Shown: positions 1 through 10,665, counted from the stretch's first letter. The stretch is DNA of 64,000 nt from Acanthosepion esculentum (GCA_964036315.1 OZ038498.1:6260278-6324277); one strand, 5' to 3'. The notes: generated from the sequence alone by a model not told the origin. Program-made: numbers and translations.

Positions 1-671
1 ACTTATCTTCCTTCCGTGCATTTGTAGATGCACTTGAATCACGGTAATCAGGCTCTTGCTAAATGGTTTTCTTCACAGCAATTACCTTTTCTTTCTTTTA
101 AAAAAAATAACTTCCTTTTCTAGACTTCAGCCACTATTCCTATAGTGGCAGCCATTTCCAAACACTTTGAGAGAAAATATATTTACAAAATACAAATTCT
201 TTCATGGTTTGGATCAAGCAGATACACAAAGTTAAACCCAGTTGCTTTGATTACTGCCAAGATAGGACATTTCAATGTCTTTTTGTGCCTTTTCTCCACT
301 TGGTGCATTTGTGTGTACAATTTGAAGAAAATAAACTAAAATTAAAACTATATTTTTATTTAATCTTGCCTCTTTTTTAATAGTTTAACAATTGGCTGGG
401 GGGTGATTTTACTGGGGTGATATTTTTGTCATGTTCTATTTTTCCTTCGTTTCTTTGTTGTTTGATATAAGCATAAATGTAAAGAAGGTCAAATATTTTG
501 TGATTTAGCTCTGTAGTTAAAGCAATTAACTAGTCCTGATCAGGTCTTAGGTTTTATTTCTTATTCGGGAATATTTTTGACAACTACCATATTGGTGAAA
601 AAACCCGAAGAAGAAAACTCAAGTTCAAGCAAAGAGGAAAAATGAAGTTATCCATCTTTAAAGGGACATTT
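1..671. other. AT-rich DNA, no feature recognised
   Basis: AT-rich, low-complexity DNA with short T and A runs. The only open frame (145-339) is short, lacks recognisable motifs and is probably chance. No repeat family was recognised. Confidence 0.6.
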
Positions 672-1554
672 TAGCTCTTTTATAATATTAGGATTAGCAT
701 TTAAAGCTCTTTTATAATATTAGGATTAGCATTTAAAGCTCTTTTATAATATTAGGATTAGCATTTAAAGCTCTTTTATAATATTAGTATTAGCATTTAA
801 AGCTCTTTTATAATATTAGGATTAGCATTTAAAGCTCTTTTATAATATTAGGATTAGCATTTAAAGCTCTTTTATAATATTAGGATTAGCATTTAAAGCT
901 CTTTTATAATATTAGGATTAGCATTTAAAGCTCTTTTATAATATTAGGATTAGCATTTAAAGCTCTTTTATAATATTAGGATTAGCATTTAAAGCTCTTT
1001 TATAATATTAGGATTAGCATTTAAAGCTCTTTTATAATATTAGGATTAGCATTTAAAGCTCTTTTATAATATTAGGATTAGCATTTAAAGCTCTTTTATA
1101 ATATTAGGATTAGCATTTAAAGCTCTTTTATAATATTAGGATTAGCATTTAAAGCTCTTTTATAATATTAGGATTAGCATTTAAAGCTCTTTTATAATAT
1201 TAGGATTAGCATTTAAAGCTCTTTTATAATATTAGGATTAGCATTTAAAGCTCTTTTATAATATTAGGATTAGCATTTAAAGCTCTTATAATATTAGTAT
1301 TAGCATTTAAAACTCTTTTATAATATTAGTATTTGCATTTAAAGCTCTTTTATAATATTAGGATTAGCATTTAAAGCTCTTATAATATTAGTATTAGCAT
1401 TTAAACCTCTTTTATAATATTAGGATTAGCATTTAAAGCTCTTTTATAATATTAGGATTAGCATTTAAAGCTCTTTTATAATAGTATTAGCATTTAAAGC
1501 TCTTTTATAATATTAGGATTAGCATTTAAAGCTCTTATAATATTAGGATTAGCA
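672..1554. repeat. 32-bp minisatellite, about 28 units
   Basis: Head-to-tail copies of a 32-bp unit containing AGCTCTTTTATAATATTAGG followed by ATTAGCATTTAA. Most of the first two thirds is nearly identical. The distal third carries shortened units (TCTTATAAT for TCTTTTATAAT) and substitutions such as TAGTATTAG. This is the usual pattern of a homogenised core with a decayed edge. There are stops in all frames, so it is not coding. Confidence 0.97.
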
Positions 1555-1637
1555 TGAAAACAAGTAAATTGAAGTGTCAACAAATTAAATATATATCTAT
1601 CTGATAATCTGTAGCTCCACTTAATGCCTGAATAACA

Positions 1638-2017
1638 GTGACTATTTGGCAATCTGTGGAGTCTGTGATTGAAGCATTAGAAATATGGTTCTACAGAAGG
1701 ATGCTGAGGATTCCATGGACTGAACATGTGAGTAACGACAAAGTTTTAGAGAAAATTGAAACAAAAAGAAAACTTGTACCTAATATCAGGAAGAGACAGT
1801 TGAAGTTCCTAGGGTACATAATGAGAAAAGAGGGCTTGGAAAATCTGATACACACAGGACAGATAGAAGGCAAATGAGACAGGAAAACACTGTATAACAT
1901 AGTGAACTTGGAGGAACAGGACTTAAGAGAAGTAACAGACAATTTATTAAGAGCTACAATTACAGGAAGTTGTGGAGAGCCGTAATCGCCTACATTCTGA
2001 GAGCACATGACACATAA
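1638..2017 (+). pseudogene. LINE-A copy 1: non-LTR retrotransposon ORF2 C-terminal remnant
   Basis: Conceptual translation shows FYRRMLRIPWTEHVS, then RKRQLKFLG and MRKEGLENL. This is the conserved region after the reverse transcriptase in a family of endonuclease/reverse-transcriptase LINEs. A TGA at about 1875 breaks the frame, but similarity continues through LLRAT and the stretch encoding a degenerate LWRA to about 2017. The catalytic polymerase part is absent, as expected for 5' truncation during target-primed reverse transcription. Related copies lie at 18.7, 34.2, 36.0, 42.7 (minus) and 52.0 kb. The exact clade cannot be fixed from the tail alone. It is a dead fragment with no expected product. 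Confidence 0.8.
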
Positions 2018-3615
2018 AGAAAGGCCAATTACTTTTCAGGACTGTTTATAACAACTGTGTTTGCTGGAAATAGTTTCAGAGAATTTAGTGAGATCTCTAA
2101 CATGTCGTAAAATGTTTAAAATCTTCCAAATGTGTTGGAAGTTAACCAAGTATTTCTGGAAACATACATGAGAATGTGGTAGCATTGGCTTGCTGGAAGG
2201 GAAACATGGCAAAAGCATAAAGGGGTTTGAATGTTCTGCAGTAAGATCCATGCATCATACCTGTTAAGGTGAACTCTAGTTTCACTAGTGATCCTTGCAA
2301 ATGCCAACAAAACACAGTTGACATTATTACAAAGTTATCATCAGCTTGTGCAATGGCCTGCTAACAGGTTAGAACCATAGCCTCATGCTATTTACTGACT
2401 GTAAGTGTTGTAACCTTGTCTCATCTGACCAAGCACTGGTTTTCCACTATTGAATAGCAATATTTACTGTCTCATGTAAAGTGCAGCAAATGATTTTAAT
2501 AATGATACTTTTGCTGGATACAAGACCCAATGGAATGCAGTGCACACGGTATAATGGATTGATTGATGGATTGAGTAACATTTGTATTGAATTAGTATAT
2601 AGTTTTATACAATGTTCTCCTTTATTGCATGGTTAAAATCTGTGTTAGTTTTCTGTAGTCTCATACTTGCATCGCCTCTGGGCATCTGCAGTTTTCATGG
2701 GCTAGGGATATTGACTTACAATTCATATATTTCCCCTTGTGAGAGAGCATCCTGTCTTTCCATCTCCAACAATTATTCTATGATCAAAAACTGGTATCTT
2801 AAGTTATCCGGCTGAATCCATTTCTACAGGTGGGTGAGAATGAAACCATCTAGTCTACTGTTGTCTCTAATTTTTTGGCACTTCCGTTTATGTAAATTAT
2901 TAACTAAACAAAAAAGAAAAGTGGATTTCAAATCAAAGTGTAAAAAAGTCCTTTTTACCATCAGTAAATATTTGTAAAATTTGATGAAGTATTATTATAT
3001 CTCACATTATTATTTTGAATTCATTGTTATCTTTTTAATTTATTTGTTGTGAAGTTCCTGTGTAATGTTTATTTATCATTGGATTGTAGACTTGTGACAC
3101 TTTATTTAAATAATCTTTTTATAATTGTTTGAATGTATTGAATTAAATCTAATGCTTTTAATTAATATTATTTAAATTCTCCCATTTTCTAATTTTCTCT
3201 TATATTTCTTTTTTAATTTCATATCATTATTGTTATATTAAATATTATTTCATATTTTGTTAATCCTATTTATAAATTTCTATTTTTCAAGATTATCATT
3301 TAAATTTCCAAAATTTATAGCAATATTTTTATGTTTTGTGTTAATATGTAAATATATATTTTCAGTTTTATAACCAAAATCTTTTAAAATTTAAATTCTT
3401 GTATAATTTTTGTAGATTTTAAAAAAAGTGTATTACATATTGTCCTACTTAAAAAAAAATTCCTTGGTTCAATGTTTCTGTAATATTCAAGCACTAATAT
3501 ATTAGAAAACATTTGGAAGTGAATTCTAATTTTTTTGCTCAATTTGATTTGAAATGTTGTTGATATTTGCCATTGTGAGCAGAAACTTTTATCATGGACA
3601 TGTGCATCTTTCAAT
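2018..3615. other. Unassigned AT-rich DNA
   Basis: No recognisable coding or repeat feature. The part from 2900 to 3550 is extremely AT-rich with many T runs. Short open frames here (for example 2612-2815 plus, 2036-2251 minus) have no motifs. Confidence 0.5.
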
Positions 3616-3648
3616 ATCTGTCTATATTTCTGAGATGAGGTATTATGT

Positions 3649-3865
3649 ACATTATTTACATTATTTGGACTATTGTCCTCATCTTTGTCACCATATTTAT
3701 GACAACGTTTCGGCCGTTGTATGCTCCGGCCTTCTTCAGGTGGTTGGAATGTCACACTGGGGTAGACTGTTTATTTAATGGATGTCAGTTATCAATTATC
3801 TCCTCTGAAAGTTCTCCACTGCTTAACTGGGTATTGAACTCACACTCTTTGGGTCCTGTCACTGG
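3649..3865 (-). repeat. P1 terminal repeat, left arm (inverted)
   Basis: Reverse complement of 5157-5419, about 217 bp against 263 bp. It lacks a stretch of roughly 40 bp that the other arm has next to the segment reading as AATAAAGGGTT. It ends at GTCCTGTCACTGG where internal sequence begins. Homology to the plus-strand flank TCTGTCTATATTTCTGAGATG (3618 onward), seen also at 24.94 and 36.78 kb, suggests the repeat itself extends leftward to about 3616. Confidence 0.85.
3706..3739 (-). ncRNA. Hammerhead-like stem-loop in P1 terminal repeat
   Basis: On the minus strand the order is CUGAAGA, one A, a 5-bp stem GGCCG/CGGCC with a 10-nt loop, then GAAAC. CUGANGA and GAAA flanking a stem are the two conserved core blocks of hammerhead ribozymes, which are known in Penelope-like terminal repeats. 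The extra A before the stem, and the lack of a clear helix III and cleavage site, leave this unproven. Confidence 0.4.
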
Positions 3866-4059
3866 ATCTAACCAACACCTTTATCCACTGTGCATGAATT
3901 TCTGGGTATTATAAACCTAATGTCTTCAGAAACCATTTTTACCAGTGCTCATATTGCAATTTTTTGCTGTTATCAATATCAGTTTTTACCAGAGCTCATA
4001 TTGCAACTTTGTTGTTATTATCATTTTTCTCTGGCACTCCTTATTACTGGTTCTTGGTC

Positions 4060-4345
4060 GGCTCAGGAGATTTTTGTGGCCTAGCATGTGTGCTGATTCC
4101 TTAAGTTTACAAATTTTCCAATGGTGTTCCTTGTCTATGAACTCAACCTGATCCTACAGAGGGTGGTGATCTCCCTTCTCTCTCCATATGTGGTCAGCCA
4201 TGCCTGATTTTTCCACTTCCCCTCATGTTACAGCTTTCTGGTGTTCTTGAAGCCTCACCTTAAGGGGGCGGCCTGTCTCTTATATTTCTTTCTGCAGCTG
4301 CACGAGATAGCGTACACACAGTCTTTAGTCATGTTCTCCTCTATG
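4060..4345 (-). pseudogene. GIY-YIG endonuclease remnant of Penelope-like element P1
   Basis: Minus-strand translation gives DCVYAISCSCRKKYK (the degenerate GIY and YIG blocks), then after a frameshift VRLQEHQKAVT, KSGMADHIWREKGDHHPL and HKNLLS. This matches the GIY-YIG nuclease found C-terminal to the RT in canonical Penelope-like elements, where it nicks target DNA. A stop follows the QAAPLR stretch and further stops occur downstream, so no intact protein can be made. It lies directly downstream of the RT remnant in the same orientation. Confidence 0.75.
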
Positions 4346-4553
4346 GGGGGGGTCTTACTAGGGAGAGATATCTGTGAAGTGTCGCCAAGCTTTTGAAGTT
4401 TGTCCTGATGTTGTATGGACCACAGATCCTTTGTATTTTCTCTGATAACCCCTTCACATAAGGCAGGCAGACTGTTTTCTGAGTGTTGTTGTCCTCCTCC
4501 TCCTGTACCGCCTATCCCAGTTTTGGGGGGCTGCTGCCATGTACCCAGGGTAG

Positions 4554-5163
4554 TTGTTACATTGTAGGGTACTACTTATACTGACCAATTCTTTATCTAA
4601 TGTCTCTGGGTCGCCACTTATGACCTTTTCTCGGTGTTGTAAGCAGCAGACGATCCCTTTCTTTATGCTGTATGGATGGTGGGAGTTGAAATTGAGGTAC
4701 TGTCCGGTGAATGTTGGCTTACGGTATACGGATTACTTGAACCCATGCTCTGTTTTAGACATTAGAACATCCAGGAATGGGAGTGTGTTGTTACTCACTT
4801 TCTCCATTGTGAACTGTATTGAAGGTCTTATTGAGTTCACATGGTCCAGTAGAACCTGAACATCTTCCTGGTGTGGCCAGAGTATGAAGGTGTCATCTAC
4901 GTACCTTAACCATATAGTTGGTTTATAGATATAATGCTATAGAGATATAGATTCTAATGCTATTTCCTCAAAGTATTCCATGTATATATTCGCCATTGCT
5001 GGTGATAATGGTGAGCCCATTGCTAAGCCCTCATCCTGTCGATATATGTGTGATCCCATTCCGAAGTGTGTTGTTTGTGTACAGAAAGCCAACATCTCCA
5101 TCAGATTATCTATTGGAATACTGGTCCGTTCTTCTAGGGATGAGTCGGAGGCCAGTCCAGTGA
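4554..5163 (-). pseudogene. Penelope-like reverse transcriptase remnant (P1)
   Basis: In minus-strand order it shows YRQDEGLAMGSPLSP (RT motif B', about 5000-5038), ANIYMEYFEE, a stop near 4936, then RYVDDTFILW with the catalytic YVDD at 4892-4903, a region with LPFLDVL, and SVYRKPTFTGQYLNF. GLAMGSPLSP followed by RYVDD and YRKPT is typical of Penelope-like RTs. The N-terminal fingers are missing because the sequence begins at the terminal-repeat junction near 5157. A short TA-rich stretch with a stop separates the two RT halves. The first half is open together with terminal-repeat sequence (4937-5260), which is a chance fusion. Confidence 0.85.
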
Positions 5164-5419
5164 CAGGACCCAAAGAGTGTGAGTTCAATACCCGGTTAAG
5201 GCAGTGGAGAACTTTCAGAGGAAAAAAATTAACAGGAGATAACTGATATCCATTAAACATGGCATGTGGAACTAGAACAGTCTACTTAAGTGAGCAAAAT
5301 AAAGGGTTCAGTTCGACATTCCAATCACCTGAAGAAGGCCGGAGTGTACAACGGCTGAAATGTTGTAATAAACATGGCGACAAAGATGAGGACAATAGTC
5401 TGAATAATGTAAATAATGT
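5157..5419 (+). repeat. P1 terminal repeat, right arm
   Basis: Plus-strand copy running from CCAGTGACAGGACCC through GAAGAAGGCCGG to AATAATGTAAATAATGT. Inverted relative to 3649-3865. Further copies or partial copies of this repeat are at 24.94-25.19 (minus), 30.38-30.79 (plus, interrupted), 36.77-37.17 (both orientations) and 62.49-62.60 kb (plus). Confidence 0.85.
5329..5362 (+). ncRNA. Hammerhead-like stem-loop in P1 terminal repeat
   Basis: Second copy of the motif: CUGAAGA, A, stem GGCCG/CGGCU (one G-U pair), GAAAU. The 5-bp stem keeps pairing although its 3' strand differs from the 3706-3739 copy. Same caveats as that copy. Confidence 0.35.
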
Positions 5420-5935
5420 GCATCTTTCTTGATACTTTTTTTGATATTATTCATGGCTGTTCTCTTTATAACATTATGAATCTATCTTTCTGTATTGCAC
5501 TTGATAAAAGCTATTGCTGCATATTTCACATTTGCTTTCATACTTTTTGTTATGTTCACCACTTTCAGCAGATGAAACATAATAAACTAAAATATATCTA
5601 GCCTCATTGTTTCATTATATTTGAATGTTTAATCCTTAATAATCCATTGCAGCATGAACATTTTCACAAGGCCTTTCCAATCCTTGCTTATGAAAGAAAC
5701 TAGAAACATAGTTAAAAATTGTCTTTTTAGAACATTTTTTTCTACAATGACTTTGTTTGTTTTTTGTTGGGTGGCGATAAATAATAGGAATTCTTTGCCA
5801 TTGTTTTGAAAGCAGAATTTTATTTCTAGCAGATGAGATTCATCTACATAAAACTGAATAAGAGAAATTCTTTTTTACCAAATTAGTTTGGACATTTTAT
5901 TTTATTATACAATTATTATCTGAATATCTTGATTA
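5420..5935. other. Unassigned AT-rich DNA
   Basis: Nothing recognised. A chance open frame at 5416-5601 begins at the edge of the Penelope terminal repeat. Confidence 0.5.
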
Positions 5936-6300
5936 AGGCTTACGGCCATATCACATGGAAACATTGGTTCTCGTATGATCTATGAAGTTAAGCAATGTTG
6001 AGCCTGGTCAGTACCTAGATGGATTACCACTTCCGAATACCAGGTGTTGTAAGCTTGGATGAGCAGGTGGTGTAATGGATAATGACTTGGAATTGAAAAT
6101 CAGAGCCGAGTTCCAATTTCAGTTGGGTTTGTTATATTCACTTGGGTTCAAATACCCACCTCTTCTACCCCTAGGTATGGGTTAATTAGTAAAACTTGTA
6201 TCACTAAATCATTATTTCTCCCCCAAAATTCTTACAATCTTAAAATATTTTCTGACTTTAACTAACATTCAAAGGGTTGATAAGCCATAGAAAACGAATG
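5936..6300 (+). mobile_element. 5S-tRNA dimeric SINE, copy 1
   Basis: The first ~120 bp (5938-6057) read as a diverged 5S rRNA from GCTTACGGCCATATCAC to GGTGTTGTAAGCTT. They include the internal promoter blocks GAAGTTAAGCAATG and CTGGTCAGTACCTAGATGG. A tRNA-like unit follows, with an A box TGGTGTAATGGAT and a degenerate B box (GAGTTCCAATTTC). The body ends with a tail containing GGTTGATAAGCC. A 5S-derived promoter joined to a tRNA-like head and a LINE-like tail defines a SINE transcribed by RNA polymerase III. Other copies are at 39.6 and 60.7 kb. The 5S part is too diverged to be a working rRNA gene. Confidence 0.9.
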
Positions 6301-6486
6301 AATAAATGTATTGATCAACTGATTTCTTTTATTAAAACAGAATTTTCTTTACTGTATAAAATTAGATTTATTGAACAAGTTTTGGCTAAAGGACATGGTA
6401 ATCCAGCATCAACTCACTGCAATGTTAAAACAAGGGAAGCAACCGTCTAATGATATGAGGATTCCGAAGGTCCTTCTGTATTAGTT

Positions 6487-6915
6487 GTCCTGGGTATGAT
6501 GATAAACTACGTCCAGCAGCAAGGCCTCTGATAAGGAGGTTTTGAGGAGTGTGGAACCACCTCTTAATTGTTGGTGTTCCCAGGTTCACCCTGACCCAGG
6601 GCAGTGGCACTTGTAAGGGTCCCAGCAAAGGGCAAATAGTTAACACCCAAACTTGTGTAAAAATAGGTTTTAATACCAGAAATACTTTGTAATAAAAAAA
6701 ATTATTACCAGCAATAATTTTTGAAGGAAAAATTATTACCAGCATTACAGTTATACATTCTTTGAAAAAAATATGACCAGCTATAGATTTCTTCAAGGAA
6801 AAATATTCACAGAAATAGATTTTTGAAGAAAAACATATTACCAGCAATAAAAATTTTGTCGACTTTAAATAACCCATTGAGGTTGATATGCTGTAAAACA
6901 AAAACCAAACCAAAC
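6487..6915 (+). mobile_element. NA1 non-autonomous element, copy 1
   Basis: Begins near CCTGGGTATGATGATAAACT, passes a conserved ~180-bp head (GCAAGGCCTCTGAT, CTCTTAATTG), then an A/T-rich body of repeated ATTACCAGCAATA-type motifs, and ends with AACCCATTGAGGTTGATATG and GTAAAACAAAAACC. Matches copies at 13.4-14.0 (plus), 18.29-18.42 (minus, head only) and 36.15-36.60 kb (minus). No coding capacity; the minus open frame 6425-6913 is fortuitous. TATGAGGA occurs on both sides and may be a target duplication, which would put the true start some 25 bp upstream. Confidence 0.75.
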
Positions 6916-8369
6916 CTTATGTATGAGGAACGAGCTACTGGAAAGGGGGCATAACTGCAACATCATCTTCACTTCAAGGACATCTGCAAAAGTGACATGG
7001 GGGCAATGAACATTGATAGGTAGGAAGACATTACAAATGATCGCTTATGCTGGAGATGCGATTTACACTGAAGGCTGGAGATGCTTATCGCCGGAGTGAA
7101 GCATGCTTGAAGGAAAGGGAACAATGCAGTGACACTGGGGAAGAGTGTCTTCACATGCATTCATTTTAATCAAGACTGTCACTTCTGTGTGGGCCTGTAC
7201 AGCCATAACTGATGCTGTGCTGCCATCAGCAGCTGAGGCATAACTTTTTGAGTGCAGATCCATGATCTCTTGAGATCAATGGATGCCACCACACCAAAGA
7301 AGAAAAACACAAGAGATTAAATTGCAAATCATAAAGCTGTGTTCTACACGGGACTTCCTAAAAATATAAATAATGTTTCAAAAATTCTAAGTGTTATATG
7401 GCCCTGTTATTTTCATCACTTAACGCCTGTAAATTTGGGAAAAGCATGGAAATAATTTTCTTGCAATCCATTCATTTGTTAGTAATCTTGACCCTCTCTT
7501 ACCCTGGTTAACCCATGGTATGTTAAGAGTTGTATCCCCCCCAAATTTTCTTTTTCCAATCCAATGCAGTTTTGATACCATGAGTAAACTGACGTTTTAT
7601 TATCCATTTTGATGTCAGGGAACCATAAAATATATCCTATGAAAACAGTGAAATGTTAAAGGTAGCACTTTTCTCTTTTAATAATTGAACTTAACCTTCG
7701 CTAACCGTCAATCCTCTTTGGGGATTATTTACTTGCATATTGATATTTGCTAAGCTTAGCGACCACTGAAGATCAAAATCCTCCCAGTCATTGTGTGGGA
7801 GACTAGCTTATTAATTACTGCTACTCTGCACGTTGCGCTTGCATTTATAATGAAGGTCAGTTCTACAGTGCAGTCCTCAAAATCACTTCTTAAATTTTAT
7901 GATTATATATGCCAGTGGCTGGATAAATCCATGTTTGGATGATTGATTATCGACTGATGCCAAGTAGTTTGCTTTTAACAATGTGTTTCTTACTTGTTCT
8001 GCTTGTTTTTCCCCTATTTACACAGGTCATTTTCTATCTTCCTTATGTATTTAAGCTCATAGATTTTTCAAAATCTATGGCCAACTCTTTAGAAAGAAGA
8101 TATTTTTGCTCATTTAACTGTAGTTTGGTTTGCAAACCTCAACTTTTCAGTCACTTAAATGAGGAACATTATGGCTATGGATCAGTTCCTTAACCATTTG
8201 TTGTCACTAAAAAAACAAACAAAAGAGATGAAAATGGCCACTATTTCCTGTTTTTACTTGATAACTCTAAAAGACTTAAAAAAAGATTTTTGTGAATTAA
8301 AATTAAAATTTTCTTTTTATTCTATGACTTATTCTGTTTCTTTCAATTCTACATTGTTATCCATTTCAG
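6916..8369. other. Unassigned DNA, possibly intronic
   Basis: No element recognised. If the exon candidate at 8370 is real this is upstream intron. The last ~60 bp before it form a pyrimidine-rich tract ending TTTCAG. Open frames at 7939-8193 and 8159-8497 show no recognisable domain. Confidence 0.45.
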
Positions 8370-8443
8370 ACCACAGAAGAAGAAAGAATTTGGTTTCTCC
8401 ACTTTTGGAAACAAACTTAAAGAAGTCTTTAAGAGTTCTCCTC
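8370..8443 (+). CDS. Candidate internal exon (74 nt) of an unidentified host gene
   Basis: A pyrimidine-rich tract and TTATCCATTTCAG precede it, and a strong donor CTC/GTAAGTA follows at 8444. With one leading base, 24 codons are open and read KKKEFGFSTFGNKLKEVF followed by KSSP, which looks like a real basic/serine-rich protein segment rather than random AT-rich translation. One base remains for the next codon. I do not recognise the protein. The exon has higher codon plausibility than its surroundings. It could still be chance: splice-like signals are common in AT-rich DNA, and no second strong exon of the same gene is visible. See also 21024-21047. Confidence 0.4.
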
Positions 8444-10583
8444 GTAAGTACTTCATCTGCCAAATTTATGCTTTGCAATGAATCATATCTAGAATAAATA
8501 TACAATAGAAAAAATACACTGAGAAAAATTCATTTATTGCAATTAAATGTCATGGGATATTACTTGTAGTTTAAAATTATAAAAATACCAAGTGGTCTTA
8601 TTCACTTACACTGTAGATAAATTATAGTATTAATTTTATCTAAATAGTTTTTTATTTAATGGGAACAAGATTGTTATATTTACTTAGGGTGACATTTTTT
8701 TACTTATTATAAAATTACTAATATCTAATTTTTATTAATTGTGACTTCTCATTTTCCCTGGTGAGTTAGAAACTTTTATTCAGCCCTGTCATATATGACT
8801 AATAATAAATAAGTTCCTTTAGCAGTACTTCTAACCAGGGGACAAGGGACAGACATGGTTTTGGGATTGTAATATCATTACAATATACCTGATGAGATCA
8901 CTGGACTTTGTCATTTTATATATATATATATATATATATATCAGTATGAGAATATCAGCTGTTATATATTTCCTCTTTTATGAGTTTTTTTTATTTTCAA
9001 TTTAAATAATTTTTATTTATTGAGTGTTTTACTTAGTTTTACTTAATTTAAATAATTGCTGCCTTTCATGTAGAATGTACTGTATGATTTAAAGTTATAA
9101 GAAAAATAGCTTATCAAAACATTAAGGATAAAATCTCACTGTTTTGCTCGAATTTTCAGTTAACTTTGTAAAAAAAAAAGTGGTCAATCTAGGTATATCT
9201 GCAGAGTAAATATAAAATCATATTTAAAATATAAATATTAAAAGCTTACAGGTGTCTCAAGTTGTGCCATTAGGCCTGTCAATCCCTGCAAGTCATTTTT
9301 TCCCCAGATCCGTTACACGGCACCAACTATTTGAACCGTTAGAAATTTACATAATTCCTCTTCACTTTTTTTAAAAAAAATTCTTGCTTATAATTGAAAA
9401 TACTGCCTAATGTTGTTACATTATTAGTCAAAAACTTTCAAACCCAACTAAGTGCAAATAATGTCTTCATTGATTTATTTTGCTTAAAAACCAAACTAAG
9501 CAGTTTTGCTATCAGAGCACAAAGCAAATGAAGCTAAATTGGGTTAATGTTAATTTCCATTGTAGGATATTAAGTCAAACTGTTTCCCTTCAAGTGCCTA
9601 TATAATTAATGAAAATTGAGTATTGGAAACTTTTCATTTGATATGAGATGGTGTGAAAGGTTGAGTCGTTTAATTAATTGTCCTTTACAACTTGTTACGT
9701 CCAAGTAGTCTCTTTGTAACTTTCTAGAATACAGAGAACTAAAGGTTGGGAACTATTGATTCAAAAGCAGTGATGAGATCAAGTTTACGAAATGATGCTC
9801 TTATCAGAACTAACGTCAATCTAATTGCTCCCATCAATAGTTGCCTCCCTTGGCAATAGAGGACCAATTCACTGTGGAAGATTTGTCCTTCTGGTCTGTG
9901 TTAATCAGCAATGGCATTAATACTCACCATGTGTTTCATGCCAATGCAAATGGCTCCTTTAGAAACTAACGATCCCAGTAAAATTAATTTGGGTTATATT
10001 GATAATTAAGAAGTAGAGGCCATTGGATATTGATCTTCACAGAGGCTCATTATTGTTAATATTTGAGAGTGTATTATTATTAGTAGTAGTATTAGTAGTA
10101 ATAAAAGTAGTCATTATTTCTTTTACTTTAATAGTGCAAAAAGTGTAACTATTTGTCTTTAATTATCAACATTTTTATTCTTACATTCCTTTTCATCTGC
10201 ATTAATTAGTAGGACTATTATAATTGGTACGTTTTGTGGAAAAAATATTTAATAATAATAAATTATTTTTTTTTATATTATTAGTATCAGTTTCATAACT
10301 TAGAATTTGATTATAACAATTAAAACCAGAATTCTGCTCTGCACAATGTGAATTAAGTATTAAAAATTAACTCTTTGAATTTTTTGTTAGAAAAATGTTA
10401 GATATAGTGTCATGAATGAGGAAGAAGATAAAAAAGCCACACAGAAGCGTGTCTCTCCTCGTGGTGCTAGCATCATCATCATCATATTAATATTTTTGTC
10501 CTCCTTATAATAAATCTAGTTGTGTGTAGTGATAACAATCAATGCTCATAGTTTGATTGAAGTATCTTTAAACTTTCTCAAAG
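8444..10583. other. Unassigned AT-rich DNA
   Basis: Contains a TA microsatellite at about 8919-8941 and short ATT/AGT runs near 10080-10115. No element or gene recognised. Confidence 0.5.
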
Positions 10584-10665
10584 GGTGCATCTTTGGGACA
10601 ATGGCCAAGTGGATAGAAGTATTGATGTATTTGGTTTGCCATGTTAAGAGTCATACATTCTAATT
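10584..10665 (+). mobile_element. Possible tRNA-derived SINE head
   Basis: GGGACAATGGCCAAGTGGAT resembles a tRNA 5' end with an A box. A weak B-box-like segment follows about 50 bp later (CATTCTAATTCTC). It resembles the clearer copy at 30.24 kb. Low confidence because the B box is degenerate. Confidence 0.35.

Larger units (their letters stand above)
3649..5419 (-). mobile_element. Penelope-like element (family P1), truncated, with inverted terminal repeats
   Basis: The element is read on the minus strand. Its ends, 3649-3865 and 5157-5419, are inverted copies of one repeat. Between them, in minus order, lie a 5'-truncated reverse transcriptase (5156 to about 4554), a linker, and a GIY-YIG endonuclease remnant (about 4345 to 4060). 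That domain order is diagnostic of Penelope-like elements, and inverted LTR-like ends are known for the group. The RT starts directly at the repeat boundary, so the N-terminal part is missing. Stops and frameshifts make it inactive. Confidence 0.85.

Noticed and set aside
672..1554. CRISPR-like array
   Set aside because: Units are contiguous without unique spacers and the genome is eukaryotic. It is a minisatellite.
672..1554. Telomere-like repeat because of TTAGG within the 32-bp unit
   Set aside because: TTAGG is only part of a longer unit and never occurs in tandem.
3384..3755. 123-codon minus-strand frame
   Set aside because: Its first part is the P1 terminal repeat in reverse, and the rest has no coding features.
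4937..5260. Intact 107-residue reverse-transcriptase protein
   Set aside because: The first third is terminal-repeat sequence read through by chance, and the RT stops before the catalytic YVDD block.
5938..6057. Functional 5S rRNA gene
   Set aside because: Diverged, fused to a tRNA-like unit and a tail, and repeated at dispersed sites. It is a SINE.
7939..8497. Two overlapping plus-strand open frames as genes
   Set aside because: Frames are in unique AT-rich DNA without domains. The better reading of this region is a short exon at 8370-8443 in another frame.
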